From: Kluyvera cryocrescens NBRC 102467
GTDB lineage: Bacteria; Pseudomonadota; Gammaproteobacteria; Enterobacterales; Enterobacteriaceae
Direction: 5' to 3'
NCBI RefSeq assembly: GCF_001571285.1
Contig: NZ_BCTM01000009.1
Coordinates: 1 to 64,000, forward strand
Length of the DNA stretch: 64,000 nucleotides
In this document: positions 21,867 through 33,756 of the stretch, one piece after another
How positions within the stretch are numbered: the first letter of the stretch is position 1
Layout: every line of letters begins with the position of its first letter
Notes under the pieces: generated by a model
What the model saw: only the letters and a program-made list of their open reading frames with translations
What the model was told of the DNA's origin: nothing
Database searches by the model: none
Position numbers and translations under genes: made by a program

Positions 21867-22460
21867 ATGGTATCTCTCTATCTTGCTTCAGGTTCCCCGC
21901 GCCGTCAGGAACTTCTCACACAGTTAGGTATTTCGTTTGAGAAAGTGGTTCCCGGAATTGAAGAGCTGCGTCGCCCGCACGAGTCGGCGCAGCAGTATGT
22001 CGGGCGTCTGGCGCGCGAGAAAGCCCAGGCCGGCGTGGCGTTAACCGCCCACGATCTCCCGGTGCTGGGGGCAGATACCATTGTCATTCTCAACGGTGAG
22101 GTGCTGGAGAAGCCGCGTGATGCTGCGCATGCAGCCGTCATGCTGCGGATGCTCTCAGGAAATACCCATCAGGTGATGACCGCCGTGGCGCTGGCTGATA
22201 GCCAGCATACGCTCGACTGTCTGGTGGTGACTGAGGTGACTTTCCGGACGCTGTCGGATGAAGACATTACACACTATGTCACGAGCGGAGAACCTTTAGA
22301 TAAAGCAGGTGCATACGGTATTCAAGGGCTGGGTGGCTGTTTCGTCAGGAAGATTAATGGCAGCTACCACGCCGTAGTCGGCTTACCGCTGGTGGAAACG
22401 TATGAGTTGCTGAGTAACTTTAACTCGCTACGTGAAAAAAGGGATAAACATGACGGCTGA
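21867..22460 (+). CDS. yhdE: YhdE (Maf), dTTP/UTP pyrophosphatase
   Basis: 197 residues, the family length. A Maf/Ham1-like nucleotide pyrophosphatase that removes dTTP, UTP and some modified bases and can delay septation when overproduced. The N-terminal signature [15 protein letters not shown] binds phosphate; later motifs are [19 protein letters not shown] and [17 protein letters not shown] start at ATG 21867, which has AAGG before it; an upstream ATG at 21846 adds seven residues and lies inside mreD. The stop overlaps rng by 11 bases. Confidence 0.95.
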   Translation: MVSLYLASGSPRRQELLTQLGISFEKVVPGIEELRRPHESAQQYVGRLAREKAQAGVALTAHDLPVLGADTIVILNGEVLEKPRDAAHAAVMLRMLSGNTHQVMTAVALADSQHTLDCLVVTEVTFRTLSDEDITHYVTSGEPLDKAGAYGIQGLGGCFVRKINGSYHAVVGLPLVETYELLSNFNSLREKRDKHDG

Positions 22461-23919
22461 ACTATTAGTTAACGTGACGCCATCGGAGACGCGGGTGGCG
22501 TATATCGATGGCGGCATTTTGCAGGAAATTCATATTGAGCGTGAAGCGCGACGCGGAATAGTAGGCAATATCTACAAAGGTCGCGTTAGTCGAGTCTTGC
22601 CGGGAATGCAGGCGGCTTTTGTAGATATTGGCCTCGATAAGGCGGCCTTCCTCCATGCCTCCGATATCATGCCGCACACTGAATGTGTCGCCGGCGAAGA
22701 GCAAAAGCAGTTTACCGTCCGCGATATTTCCGAGCTGGTGCGTCAGGGGCAGGATCTGATGGTGCAGGTGGTCAAAGATCCCCTGGGTACCAAAGGCGCA
22801 CGTCTGACCACGGATATTACCTTACCGTCCCGCTACCTGGTCTTTATGCCGGGCGCCTCGCACGTCGGTGTCTCACAGCGTATTGAAAGTGAAGTCGAGC
22901 GCGACCGATTAAAGAAGGTCGTGGCCGATTACTGCGATGAGCAAGGTGGCTTTATTATTCGTACCGCTGCCGAAGGGGTATGCGAAGAAGATTTAGCCTC
23001 CGATGCCGCCTATCTCAAGCGCGTCTGGACCAAAGTGATGGAGCGTAAAAAACGCAACCAGACCCGCTACCAGATGTACGGTGAACTGGCGCTGGCGCAG
23101 CGCGTACTTCGCGATTTTGCCGATGCTCAACTGGATAAAATCCGCGTTGACTCCAGGTTGACCTATGAAGCGTTGATGGAATTCACGGCGGAATATATGC
23201 CGGAAATGACCAGTAAGCTTGAGCATTACAGCGGTCGCCAGCCTATCTTTGATCTATTCGATGTTGAGAATGAAATCCAGCGCGCGCTGGAACGCAAAGT
23301 CGAGCTCAAGTCCGGCGGTTATCTGGTTATCGACCAAACCGAAGCGATGACCACCGTGGATATCAACACCGGGGCGTTTGTTGGCCACCGTAATCTCGAC
23401 GACACCATTTTCAATACTAATATTGAAGCGACGCAGGCGATTGCTCGTCAGCTGCGTCTGCGTAATCTGGGCGGCATTATCATCATCGATTTTATCGACA
23501 TGAATAATGAAGATCATCGCCGCCGGGTGCTGCACTCGTTAGAGCAGGCGCTGAGTAAAGATCGCGTGAAGACTAGCGTAAACGGTTTCTCCGCGCTGGG
23601 CCTGGTGGAAATGACCCGTAAGCGCACTCGCGAGAGCGTCGAACACGTGTTATGTAATGAGTGCCCGACCTGTCACGGCCGCGGTACGGTAAAAACCGTC
23701 GAGACGGTATGCTACGAAATTATGCGTGAGATCGTTCGCGTTCATCATGCCTATGATTCCGATCGCTTCCTGGTGTATGCGTCACCTTCCGTTGCGGAGA
23801 CGCTGAAGGGGGAAGAGTCCCACGCGCTGGCGGAAGTGGAAATTTTTGTTGGTAAGCAGGTCAAAGTCCAGATCGAACCGCTCTATAACCCGGAGCAGTT
23901 TGACGTGGTGATGATGTAA
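22450..23919 (+). CDS. rng: RNase G
   Basis: 489 residues, the E. coli length. An endoribonuclease of the RNase E/G family that matures the 5' end of 16S rRNA and degrades some mRNAs (adhE, eno). The S1 domain lies at about residues 38-128 ([20 protein letters not shown]), followed by the 5' sensor, the DNase I-like catalytic part with [11 protein letters not shown] and IIIIDFIDM (the Asp residues that bind magnesium), and the zinc-link [12 protein letters not shown] start at ATG 22450, giving [14 protein letters not shown]; an in-frame start at 22432 would add six residues. It overlaps yhdE by 11 bases. Confidence 0.97.
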   Translation: MTAELLVNVTPSETRVAYIDGGILQEIHIEREARRGIVGNIYKGRVSRVLPGMQAAFVDIGLDKAAFLHASDIMPHTECVAGEEQKQFTVRDISELVRQGQDLMVQVVKDPLGTKGARLTTDITLPSRYLVFMPGASHVGVSQRIESEVERDRLKKVVADYCDEQGGFIIRTAAEGVCEEDLASDAAYLKRVWTKVMERKKRNQTRYQMYGELALAQRVLRDFADAQLDKIRVDSRLTYEALMEFTAEYMPEMTSKLEHYSGRQPIFDLFDVENEIQRALERKVELKSGGYLVIDQTEAMTTVDINTGAFVGHRNLDDTIFNTNIEATQAIARQLRLRNLGGIIIIDFIDMNNEDHRRRVLHSLEQALSKDRVKTSVNGFSALGLVEMTRKRTRESVEHVLCNECPTCHGRGTVKTVETVCYEIMREIVRVHHAYDSDRFLVYASPSVAETLKGEESHALAEVEIFVGKQVKVQIEPLYNPEQFDVVMM

Positions 23920-23951
23920 TTCGCAGCCTGCTGCAACCCAAGGAGAGATGC

Positions 23952-26900
23952 GTGAGGCGATTGCCGGGGATTTTACTGCTCACCGCTGCCACACTGATTG
24001 TGATTATCGCGCTGCTGGTGAGCGGCCTGCGTCTCGCCTTGCCACATCTGGACTCCGTGCGTCCGGCGCTGCTGGGGAAAATCGAGGCAGCGACCGGATT
24101 ACCGGTTGACGCCTCGCAGATAGCCGCCAGTTGGCAGAATTTTGGCCCGACGCTGGATGTCCGTGATATTAAAGCCGGGCTGAAGGACGGCGGCGAGCTG
24201 TCCATCAAACGCGCGTCGATGGCGCTGGACGTCTGGCAAAGCTTACTGCATATGCGCTGGCAGTTCCGCGAACTGACCTTCTGGCAGCTGCAAATTCACA
24301 CCAATACCCCTCTGCAGAACAACGACGGCGGCGATGGCATTAAGGGCGATCGTGTTGCCGATCTGTTCCTTCGCCAGTTTGACCACTTTACGCTCCGCGA
24401 CAGCCAGCTCAGTTTCCTGACGCTTTCTGGTCAGCGCGCAGAGTTAACCATTCCGCAGCTAACCTGGCTGAACGACAAAAATCGTCACCGTGCTGAAGGC
24501 GAACTGAGCCTCTCCAGCCTCACTGGCCAGCATGGGGTGATGAAGGTGCGCATGGATCTGCGCGATGAAAACGGCCTGCTGAATAAAGGTCGCCTGTGGC
24601 TTCAGGCCGATGATATCGACGTTAAGCCGTGGTTAGGTCGCTGGATGCAGGACAACATCGCGCTCACCAGCGCCCGCTTTAGCCTTGAAGGCTGGGCATC
24701 GCTGGACAAAGGCGAAATCGCCACGGGTGATATCTGGTTAAAACAGGGCGGTGCCAGCTGGGAAGGTGAGCAGCAGGAACACCATCTGGCGGTAGATAAT
24801 CTCACGGCGCATCTGTCGCGTGAAAAAGAGGGATGGGAGTTCCGGATCCCGGATACTCGTATCTCTATCGATAACACGGCCTGGCCGCGCGGCGCGCTGG
24901 CGCTGGCGTGGATCCCGTCGCAGGAAGTGGGCGGCCCGGATCATCAGCGCAGCGATGAACTGCGTATTCGCGCAAGCCACCTGTCTCTGGCCGGCCTGAA
25001 CGGCCTGCTGCCGATTGCGCAAAATCTCTCACCTGAGCTTGCCGATATTTGGCGCACTACCCAACCAACCGGCACGGTTGATGCCTTTGCGATGGATATT
25101 CCCCTGCAAGACACGGCGAAAACGCGCTTTAACGCCAGTTGGGATAATTTGGCATGGAAGCAGTGGAAGCTATTGCCGGGGGCGGAGCACGTTTCTGGCA
25201 GCGTCGTGGGCAGCGTTGAAAATGGCTCGTTGCAGGTAGCGATGCAAAAGGCGCTGATGCCTTACGAACACGTATTCCGCGCGCCGCTGGAGATCTCCAA
25301 TGGGGTTGCCACCCTCAACTGGGTGAACAACGACAAAGGTTTCATGCTGGATGGCCGCAACATTGACGTGCAGGCGACAGGCGTTCGCGCCGCCGGTGGT
25401 TTCCGTTATCTCCAGCCGAAGGACGATCAGCCGTGGCTGGGAATTCTGGCGGGGATCAGTACTCATGATGGTGGTCAGGCGTGGCGCTATTTCCCTGAGA
25501 ATTTGATGGGCAGCAAGCTGGTTGACTACCTGAGCGGTGCGATAAAGGCCGGTAAGGCGGAGAATGCGACGTTGGTATACGGCGGCAACCCGCATCTATT
25601 CCCGTATCCGCATAATGAAGGGCAGTTCCAGGTCTATGTACCGTTACACGACGCCACTTTTGCCTTCCAGCCGGACTGGCCGGCGCTTACTGACCTGGAT
25701 ATTGAGCTGAACTTTGTCAACAGCGGCCTGTGGATGAAGGTCGACAAAGCGATGCTAGGCGGCGTCACTGCCCGCAATCTGGACGCCTCGATTCCTGATT
25801 ACGCCAAAGAGAAGCTGCTGATTGACGCCGATATTAACGGCCCGGGTGCTGCGGTGGGCCCTTACTTCAAGGACACTCCGCTGAGTAAATCCTTAGGGGC
25901 AACGCTTGATGAGTTGCAGATTGATGGCGACGTGAGCGCTCGCTTACATCTCAATATCCCGCTGGACGGCGAGCTGGTGACCGCGACGGGTGATGTGGCG
26001 TTGAACAACAACAGCCTGCTGATCAAACCGCTAGATAGCACGCTGCATAATCTCAAAGGCAAATTCAGCTTTAACAACGGTAATCTGACCAGCGGGCCGC
26101 TGACCGCGACCTGGTTTAATCAGCCGCTGAACGTTGATTTCACCACTACCGAAGGCGCGAAATCATATCAGGTGGGGGTAAACCTACAGGCTGACTGGCA
26201 GCCTGCGCGGACTGGCGTGCTGCCGAAACAGCTCAATGACGCACTGAAAGGTAGCGTGCCGTGGAAAGGCAATGTCGCCATCGACCTGCCGTACAGCGGC
26301 AGTGCTACGTACAAGGTGGGCATTACCGGCGATCTACAGAATGTAAGCAGTGACTTACCATCGCCGGCAAATAAACGCGCCGGCCAGCCGCTGCCGCTGA
26401 AAATTAACGTCGACGGCAATCTGCACAGTTTTGGCCTGACCGGCAATGTCGGACCAACCAATCATCTCAACAGCCGCTGGCTTTTGGGCAACAAGCTTCG
26501 ACTGGAAAGCGCCATCTGGGCTTCGGACAGCCGGACCGTTCCACCGCTGCCGGCAACGCCGGGTATCGAACTTAACCTGCCGCCGATGGACGGCGCACAG
26601 TGGCTAGCGCTGTTCCAGCATGGGGCGGCCGATGGCGTGAGCACTGCGGCGGCCTTCCCGCAAAACGTAACGCTGCGCACGCCATCCCTGACCTTCGCCG
26701 GCCAGCAGTGGAATAACTTGAGCATCGTGTCGCAGCCGACGGCGGGCGGCTCACGCGTTGAAGCGCAGGGACGGGAAATCAACGCCAGCCTGACAATGAA
26801 AGACGCTCAGCCGTGGCAGGCGGCGGTGCGCTATCTCTACTACAACCCATCGGCTAATCCGCTGGCCGCAGCGTCTACGGTTACCGCCAGCCGCCAGCCG

Positions 26901-27755
26901 GTGAACAGCCCGATTGATTTTCACGGCTGGCCGGATCTCCAGCTACGCTGCGTCGAATGCTGGCTGTGGGGACAGAAATATGGCCGTATCGACGGTGACT
27001 TCAGCATTAAGGGCGACACCCTATCGCTGGCAAATGGCCTGGTGGATACCGGTTTTGGTCGTCTGACCGCCGACGGCGTGTGGGTTAATTCCGCTTCCGG
27101 CCAGCGCACCTCGCTGAAGGGGAAAATCCATGGCAACAAGATTGACGATGCGGTGACTTTCTTCGGCGCTTCCACGCCGATACGCGATTCTTCGGTGGAT
27201 GTGGACTACGATTTACATTGGCGCGATAAACCGTGGCAGCCGGACGTGGCCTCGTTAAACGGTATTTTGAAAGCGCACGTTGGTAAGGGGCAGTTTACCG
27301 ATCTGTCGACGGGACATGCCGGGCAGCTTCTGCGTCTGCTGAGCGTGGATGCGTTACTGCGTAAGCTACGCTTTGACTTCAGCGATACCTTTAGCGAAGG
27401 TTTCTATTTCGACTCCATTCGTAGCACCGCGTGGATTAAAGACGGGGTGCTGAATACCGATGACACGCTGGTGGATGGCTTAGAAGCCGATATCGCCATG
27501 AAAGGGTCGGTTAACCTGGTGCGCCGTGAGCTGGATATGGAGGCGATAGTGGCGCCGGAAATCTCGGCGACGGTCGGCGTCGCGACGGCGTTTGCCGTCA
27601 ACCCGATTATCGGCGCGGCGGTATTTGCTGCGACCAAAGTACTGGGGCCGCTGTGGAATAAAGTATCGATACTGCGCTATCGCATTACGGGCCCTATCGA
27701 TAAACCGCAAATTAATGAAGTGCTGCGCCAGGCGCGCAGCGATAAAAAGCCATGA
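23952..27755 (+). CDS. yhdP: YhdP, AsmA-like bridge protein for phospholipid transport
   Basis: 1267 residues with a GTG start preceded by AAGGAGAG. A single N-terminal membrane helix (GILLLTAATLIVIIALLVSG) anchors a very long periplasmic beta-rich body. It belongs to the AsmA-like/RBG family, and YhdP, TamB and YdbH together are thought to carry phospholipids from inner to outer membrane. The C-terminus (FGRLTADGVW.. and KGSVNLVRRELDMEAIV) is the AsmA-type repeat region. Length and order (rng-yhdP-tldD) agree with E. coli. Confidence 0.95.
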   Translation: MRRLPGILLLTAATLIVIIALLVSGLRLALPHLDSVRPALLGKIEAATGLPVDASQIAASWQNFGPTLDVRDIKAGLKDGGELSIKRASMALDVWQSLLHMRWQFRELTFWQLQIHTNTPLQNNDGGDGIKGDRVADLFLRQFDHFTLRDSQLSFLTLSGQRAELTIPQLTWLNDKNRHRAEGELSLSSLTGQHGVMKVRMDLRDENGLLNKGRLWLQADDIDVKPWLGRWMQDNIALTSARFSLEGWASLDKGEIATGDIWLKQGGASWEGEQQEHHLAVDNLTAHLSREKEGWEFRIPDTRISIDNTAWPRGALALAWIPSQEVGGPDHQRSDELRIRASHLSLAGLNGLLPIAQNLSPELADIWRTTQPTGTVDAFAMDIPLQDTAKTRFNASWDNLAWKQWKLLPGAEHVSGSVVGSVENGSLQVAMQKALMPYEHVFRAPLEISNGVATLNWVNNDKGFMLDGRNIDVQATGVRAAGGFRYLQPKDDQPWLGILAGISTHDGGQAWRYFPENLMGSKLVDYLSGAIKAGKAENATLVYGGNPHLFPYPHNEGQFQVYVPLHDATFAFQPDWPALTDLDIELNFVNSGLWMKVDKAMLGGVTARNLDASIPDYAKEKLLIDADINGPGAAVGPYFKDTPLSKSLGATLDELQIDGDVSARLHLNIPLDGELVTATGDVALNNNSLLIKPLDSTLHNLKGKFSFNNGNLTSGPLTATWFNQPLNVDFTTTEGAKSYQVGVNLQADWQPARTGVLPKQLNDALKGSVPWKGNVAIDLPYSGSATYKVGITGDLQNVSSDLPSPANKRAGQPLPLKINVDGNLHSFGLTGNVGPTNHLNSRWLLGNKLRLESAIWASDSRTVPPLPATPGIELNLPPMDGAQWLALFQHGAADGVSTAAAFPQNVTLRTPSLTFAGQQWNNLSIVSQPTAGGSRVEAQGREINASLTMKDAQPWQAAVRYLYYNPSANPLAAASTVTASRQPVNSPIDFHGWPDLQLRCVECWLWGQKYGRIDGDFSIKGDTLSLANGLVDTGFGRLTADGVWVNSASGQRTSLKGKIHGNKIDDAVTFFGASTPIRDSSVDVDYDLHWRDKPWQPDVASLNGILKAHVGKGQFTDLSTGHAGQLLRLLSVDALLRKLRFDFSDTFSEGFYFDSIRSTAWIKDGVLNTDDTLVDGLEADIAMKGSVNLVRRELDMEAIVAPEISATVGVATAFAVNPIIGAAVFAATKVLGPLWNKVSILRYRITGPIDKPQINEVLRQARSDKKP

Positions 27756-27825
27756 TTTGACGCAAGCCTTGAATTGCCTCAATCTCATAACACAAACACC
27801 CGGAATTCAGGCCCGATACGCGTAA

Positions 27826-29301
<1,476 letters not shown>

Positions 29302-29307
29302 TGCGCG

Positions 29308-29336
29308 GCGTGCGCCCGTGAATATCGGGCGCACGC
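29308..29336. terminator. Bidirectional terminator between tldD and aaeR
   Basis: A perfect 11-bp GC-rich stem (29308-29318 with 29326-29336) with a 7-nt loop lies between two converging genes, and T-rich DNA follows on the plus strand. Confidence 0.75.
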
Positions 29337-29342
29337 TTCTCT

Positions 29343-30284
29343 TTATCTCACCAAATCGTTCTCATCTCCGCGTCCGCGCATTCCCTGGTAAAGCCGGGCG
29401 ACATCCACGAAGTAATCCGTCAGATAATTAATACACACCTGCACCTTCAGCGGCAGTTTGTCCTTTTCGGTATACAGCGCGTAGACCGGGCGAGGATCGG
29501 ACTGATAGCGCGGCATAATGATCTCTACCTCGCCGCGGTTGATCTCATCGATCGCCCACATCAGCGGCACGTAGGCTAGCCCAGCGCCGGCCGAGAGCCA
29601 GCGGGTGAGCGTCATCGGATCGTTGGTGACGAACCGTCCCTGAGGGATTAAACGCGTCGAAATCCCCTCCGGCGCGATGAGTTCAAATTCATTATCCGGG
29701 CGCACGCTGTATTCCAGCCATGAATGGTTGGCAAGATCCGCGGGTTTTTCTGGCACGCCAGCATGTAGCAGATAGCTTTTGGCTGCACACACCACCATGG
29801 GCATGGAGCCCAGGCGGCGTGAGAACAGGCTTGAATCCTGCAGCGCGCCGACACGAATCACCACATCCAACCCATCGGCGATTAGATCCGGCGCCGGGAT
29901 CCCGGTGACCAGATTGACCGTCAGACCCGGATACTCTTTCAGCATATCGGCAGTGATCCGGGCGAGAACATTTTGTGCCATAGTTGATGAACAACCGATG
30001 CGCAGCGTACCGATAGGCGTGTTGTTAAAGGCGTAGAGCTGTTCGTGAACTTCCTGGACTTCGTACAGCATTCGGCGGCAGCCCTGGTAGTAAATTTTTC
30101 CGGCTTCGGTAAGGCCAATGCTACGCGTACTGCGGTTGAGCAGTTTGACCTGGAGTTCATCTTCCAGTTTAGAGACGGTCTGGCTTATCGATGAAACGCT
30201 CATTTGAAGCTGCCGTGCCGCGGCGGTAAAGGAGCCTTGTTCGACGACTTTGGCAAACACCGACATCCGTTTTAATCGTTCCAT
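29343..30284 (-). CDS. aaeR: AaeR, LysR-type regulator of aaeXAB
   Basis: 313 residues. A LysR-family activator that turns on the aaeXAB efflux genes in response to aromatic carboxylic acids such as p-hydroxybenzoate. The N-terminal winged helix-turn-helix is clear (GSFTAAARQLQMSVSSISQ, about residues 17-35, then KLEDELQVKLLNRSTR), and the rest is the periplasmic-binding-protein-like effector domain. It is divergent from aaeX across 250 bases. Its C-terminus is a few residues longer than E. coli AaeR. Confidence 0.95.
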   Translation of the reverse strand: MERLKRMSVFAKVVEQGSFTAAARQLQMSVSSISQTVSKLEDELQVKLLNRSTRSIGLTEAGKIYYQGCRRMLYEVQEVHEQLYAFNNTPIGTLRIGCSSTMAQNVLARITADMLKEYPGLTVNLVTGIPAPDLIADGLDVVIRVGALQDSSLFSRRLGSMPMVVCAAKSYLLHAGVPEKPADLANHSWLEYSVRPDNEFELIAPEGISTRLIPQGRFVTNDPMTLTRWLSAGAGLAYVPLMWAIDEINRGEVEIIMPRYQSDPRPVYALYTEKDKLPLKVQVCINYLTDYFVDVARLYQGMRGRGDENDLVR

Positions 30285-30303
30285 TGTTCACTCTGGCTTA
30301 AAA

Positions 30304-30319
30304 GTGATTTGCATCACAC
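30304..30319. promoter_or_regulatory. Candidate CRP site in the aaeR-aaeX gap
   Basis: AGTGA, six bases, TCACA: nine of the ten core positions of the CRP consensus. It lies 20 bases upstream of the aaeR start codon and 215 bases before aaeX, so it is more likely to act on aaeR. Confidence 0.45.
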
Positions 30320-30534
30320 TATGTAGATAAGGCTATAACTGTTACGTTAAAATACTGTTAGCTGAATAACTAAATACACAAAACCATTCTAGCAGTATCC
30401 CCGTGGTAACGGCCTGAATCCCCGGCGTCGACGTAAGTCAGTCGCCGGGCGAATGGTGCCGCCAATAGAGAGATGCCCGAATGATCAAGTGTAACGTTTC
30501 AATCTCATCTGCACGCTAGTCTAGTAAGGTCAAC

Positions 30535-30738
30535 ATGAGCCTGTTTCCTGTCATCGTGATTTTCGGTCTCTCTTTCCCACCGATTTTCTTTGAGCTATTG
30601 CTATCGCTCGCCATTTTTTGGTTGGTGCGTCGAGTGCTGACGCCAACCGGGATCTATGACTTCGTCTGGCATCCCGCGTTGTTCAACACCGCACTGTATT
30701 GCTGCCTGTTTTATTTGATATCACGTTTGTTCGTTTGA
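30535..30738 (+). CDS. aaeX: AaeX, small membrane protein
   Basis: 67 residues, the E. coli length, with two predicted membrane helices (about residues 4-30 and 45-65). DUF1656 family. It is the first gene of the aaeXAB efflux operon; its own role is unknown, and E. coli efflux works without it. The aaeA ribosome binding site overlaps its stop codon. Confidence 0.93.
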   Translation: MSLFPVIVIFGLSFPPIFFELLLSLAIFWLVRRVLTPTGIYDFVWHPALFNTALYCCLFYLISRLFV

Positions 30739-30745
30739 GGTGGAA

Positions 30746-31678
30746 GTGAAAACACTAACAAGAAAAATCTCTCGTACCGCCATTACGGTGATACTGGTTA
30801 TCCTGGCGTTCATCGCGATTTTCCGCGCCTGGGTGTATTACACCGAATCGCCGTGGACGCGTGATGCCCGCTTTAGCGCGGATGTGGTGGCGATAGCTCC
30901 TGATGTCTCAGGCCTGATTACTCAGGTTGCGGTTAAGGATAACCAACTGGTGGCTAAAAATCAGGTTCTGTTTGTTATCGACCAACCGCGTTACCAAAAG
31001 GCGCTTGCTGAAGCCGAGGCGGATGTTTCCTACTACAAGGCGCTGGCAGAAGAAAAAAGCCGCGAAGCCGGGCGTCGTAACAAGCTTGGCGTGAGCGCCA
31101 TGTCGCGTGAAGAGATCGACCAATCGAATAACGTGCTGCAAACCGTGCTGCATCAGATGGCAAAAGCACAGGCAACGCGCGATCTGGCGCGTCTTGATCT
31201 TGATCGTACCGTTATTCGCGCCCCGGCAGATGGCTGGGTCACTAACCTGAACGTCTACGCGGGGGAATTTATTACCCGTGGTTCAACGGCGGTCGCATTG
31301 GTAAAACAGCACTCCTTCTACGTTATGGCCTATCTTGAAGAGACCAAGCTTGAGGGCGTGCGCCCAGGCTACCGTGCAGAGGTGACTCCGCTGGGCAGCA
31401 ACCATGTGCTGAAAGGTACCGTCGACAGCGTGGCTGCGGGCGTCACCAACGCCAGCAGCAGCGTGGACAGCAAAGGCATGGCGACCGTCGACTCTAACCT
31501 CGAATGGGTGCGTCTGGCCCAGCGCGTACCGGTGCGTATTCGTCTGGACGAAGAGCCGGGTAACCTGTGGCCGGCGGGCACCACCGCGACGGTGGTGATT
31601 ACCGGTAAAAAAGATCGCGATGCCAGCCAGATGACCTTCTTCCAGAAACTGGCGCTGCGCCTGCGTGAATTCGGTTAA
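30746..31678 (+). CDS. aaeA: AaeA, membrane-fusion subunit of the hydroxybenzoate exporter
   Basis: 310 residues of the HlyD/EmrA-type adaptor family. One N-terminal membrane helix ([20 protein letters not shown]), then the biotinyl-lipoyl halves ([17 protein letters not shown] and [18 protein letters not shown]) around a helical hairpin, then a beta-barrel. I start at GTG 30746, which gives [10 protein letters not shown] and the E. coli length, with GAGG 5 bases ahead; a GTG at 30740 overlaps that site. It pairs with AaeB to export aromatic carboxylic acids when metabolism is unbalanced. Confidence 0.94.
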   Translation: MKTLTRKISRTAITVILVILAFIAIFRAWVYYTESPWTRDARFSADVVAIAPDVSGLITQVAVKDNQLVAKNQVLFVIDQPRYQKALAEAEADVSYYKALAEEKSREAGRRNKLGVSAMSREEIDQSNNVLQTVLHQMAKAQATRDLARLDLDRTVIRAPADGWVTNLNVYAGEFITRGSTAVALVKQHSFYVMAYLEETKLEGVRPGYRAEVTPLGSNHVLKGTVDSVAAGVTNASSSVDSKGMATVDSNLEWVRLAQRVPVRIRLDEEPGNLWPAGTTATVVITGKKDRDASQMTFFQKLALRLREFG

Positions 31679-31683
31679 TCGTC

Positions 31684-33651
31684 ATGGGCATTTTCAGTAT
31701 TGCCAACCAGCATATTCGCTTTGCCATCAAACTGGCCTGCGCGGTGGTGCTGGCGCTGTTTGTTGGCTTCCACTTTCAGCTCGAAACGCCGCGCTGGGCG
31801 GTGCTGACCGCCGCGATTGTTGCGGCTGGTCCGGCGTTTGCCGCGGGTGGTGAACCCTATGCGGGGGCGATTCGCTATCGTGGGATGCTGCGTATCGTCG
31901 GTACCTTTATTGGCTGTATCGCGGCGCTGGTCATTATCATCACCATGATCCGTGCTCCGCTGCTGATGCTGCTGGTTTGCAGCATTTGGGCGGGGTTCTG
32001 TACCTGGGTATCGTCACTGGTGCGGGTCGAGAATTCCTACGCCTGGGGGCTATCCGGCTATACGGCGCTGATTATTGTTGTCACCATTCAAACGGAACCG
32101 CTGCTGACGCCACAGTTTGCCGTCGAGCGCTGCAGTGAAATCGTGTTGGGCATCATCTGCGCGATCGTTGCCGATCTGTTGTTCTCGCCGCGATCGATCA
32201 AAAAAGAGATCGATAACGAGCTCGATGCCATGCTTATCGATCAGTACCGCCTGATGCAGCTGTGCATCAAACACGGTGACAGCGATGAGATGGATCGCGC
32301 CTGGCTTGCGCTGGGCCGCCGTACTGCCGCACTGGAAGGGATGCGCAGCAATCTGAATATGGAATCCTCGCGCTGGGCGCGGGCTAACCGTCGTCTGAAA
32401 GCACTGAATACCGTTTCGCTGACCATGATTACCCAGGCCTGCGAAACCTTTATCATGCAAAACTCGCGTCCGGAGATTGTCACCGACGCCTATCGTGAGC
32501 TGTTTGAAGAACCGGTAGAGACGGTGCAGGATGTGCATCGCCAGCTCAAACGTATGCGTCGTGTGCTGGCGTGGACGGGTGAACACGACACGCCGGTCAC
32601 CATTTACAGCTGGGTCGGCGCGGCGACGCGCTATCTGCTGCTTAAACGAGGGGTGATTGGTAACGCCAAAATTAGCGCCCGCGAAGAAGAGATCCTGCAA
32701 AGCGAAGTGGTAGTGCGTCCGGACTCCGCTGAGCGTCATCACGCGATGATCAACTTCTGGCGAACGACCGTCTCCTGTGCGCTGGGCATTTTATTTTGGC
32801 TGTGGACCGGCTGGACCTCCGGCAGCGGTGCGATGGTGATGATCGCCGTGGTGACCTCCCTGGCGATGCGTTTGCCGAACCCGCGTATGGTGGCGATCGA
32901 TTTCCTCTACGGTACCATCGCGGCTCTTCCCATCGGGGCGTTCTACTTCCTGGTTGTTATGCCTGCTACCCAGCAAAGTATGCTGCTGCTGTGCCTGAGC
33001 CTGGCGGTGATGTGCTTCTTTATCGGGATTGAAGTACAGAAAAGGCGTTTGGGTTCGCTCGGTGCGCTGGCCAGTACCATCAACATTCTGGTGCTGGATA
33101 ACCCGATGACTTTCCACTTCAGCCAGTTCCTCGACAGTGCGTTAGGGCAAATCGTCGGCTGCTTTATGGCCTTCATCGTTATCCTGCTTATCCGCGATAA
33201 CTCCCGTCTGCGTACGGGGCGTGTGCTGTTAAACCAGTTTGTATTTGCCGCCGTGTCGGCGATGACCACCAACATGGCGCGACGCAAAGAGAACCATCTC
33301 CCGGGGCTCTATCAGCAGCTGTTTTTACTGCTGAACAAATTTCCCGGTGATATCGCCAAGTTCCGGCTGGCGCTGACGCTGATCATTGCACACCAGCGCC
33401 TACGCGATGCGCCAATCCCGATAAATGACGATCTGTCTGAATTTCACCGTCAGCTTCGCTGCACTGCCGACCGAGTGATCTCCGCCAGCAGCGACGACAA
33501 GCGTCGCTATTACTTCACGCGGTTGCTTGGTGAACTTGAGGTATATCAGCAGAAGCTGCGTACCTGGGAAGCTCCGGCGCAGGTTACGGAGCCGGTTGAG
33601 CGTTTGGTCTTGATGCTTCACAAATATCAAGGCGCGTTGACCAGCAGTTAA
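31684..33651 (+). CDS. aaeB: AaeB, hydroxybenzoate efflux pump (FUSC family)
   Basis: 655 residues, the E. coli length. An inner-membrane transporter of the aromatic acid exporter family (FUSC), with two blocks of about five or six membrane helices (roughly residues 12-165 and 365-510), each followed by a cytoplasmic helical part. It exports p-hydroxybenzoate and 6-hydroxy-2-naphthoate with AaeA. It follows aaeA by 5 bases. A strong hairpin (33661-33686) stands between it and the next gene. Confidence 0.96.
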   Translation: MGIFSIANQHIRFAIKLACAVVLALFVGFHFQLETPRWAVLTAAIVAAGPAFAAGGEPYAGAIRYRGMLRIVGTFIGCIAALVIIITMIRAPLLMLLVCSIWAGFCTWVSSLVRVENSYAWGLSGYTALIIVVTIQTEPLLTPQFAVERCSEIVLGIICAIVADLLFSPRSIKKEIDNELDAMLIDQYRLMQLCIKHGDSDEMDRAWLALGRRTAALEGMRSNLNMESSRWARANRRLKALNTVSLTMITQACETFIMQNSRPEIVTDAYRELFEEPVETVQDVHRQLKRMRRVLAWTGEHDTPVTIYSWVGAATRYLLLKRGVIGNAKISAREEEILQSEVVVRPDSAERHHAMINFWRTTVSCALGILFWLWTGWTSGSGAMVMIAVVTSLAMRLPNPRMVAIDFLYGTIAALPIGAFYFLVVMPATQQSMLLLCLSLAVMCFFIGIEVQKRRLGSLGALASTINILVLDNPMTFHFSQFLDSALGQIVGCFMAFIVILLIRDNSRLRTGRVLLNQFVFAAVSAMTTNMARRKENHLPGLYQQLFLLLNKFPGDIAKFRLALTLIIAHQRLRDAPIPINDDLSEFHRQLRCTADRVISASSDDKRRYYFTRLLGELEVYQQKLRTWEAPAQVTEPVERLVLMLHKYQGALTSS

Positions 33652-33660
33652 GTCACTTTG

Positions 33661-33686
33661 CCCAGGCGTGGGCGATCACGCCTGGG
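33661..33686 (+). terminator. Hairpin after aaeB
   Basis: A perfect 10-bp GC-rich stem (33661-33670 with 33677-33686) with a 6-nt loop, 9 bases past the aaeB stop. No T-run follows, so it may stabilise the aaeXAB 3' end or weaken read-through rather than stop it. Confidence 0.45.
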
Positions 33687-33756
33687 GCCTCTCCTGAAAC
33701 CCCACAATTCCCATCGCCCCCTATACTTAGAGAGAACCATTTCTCAGGAGGGTGTG

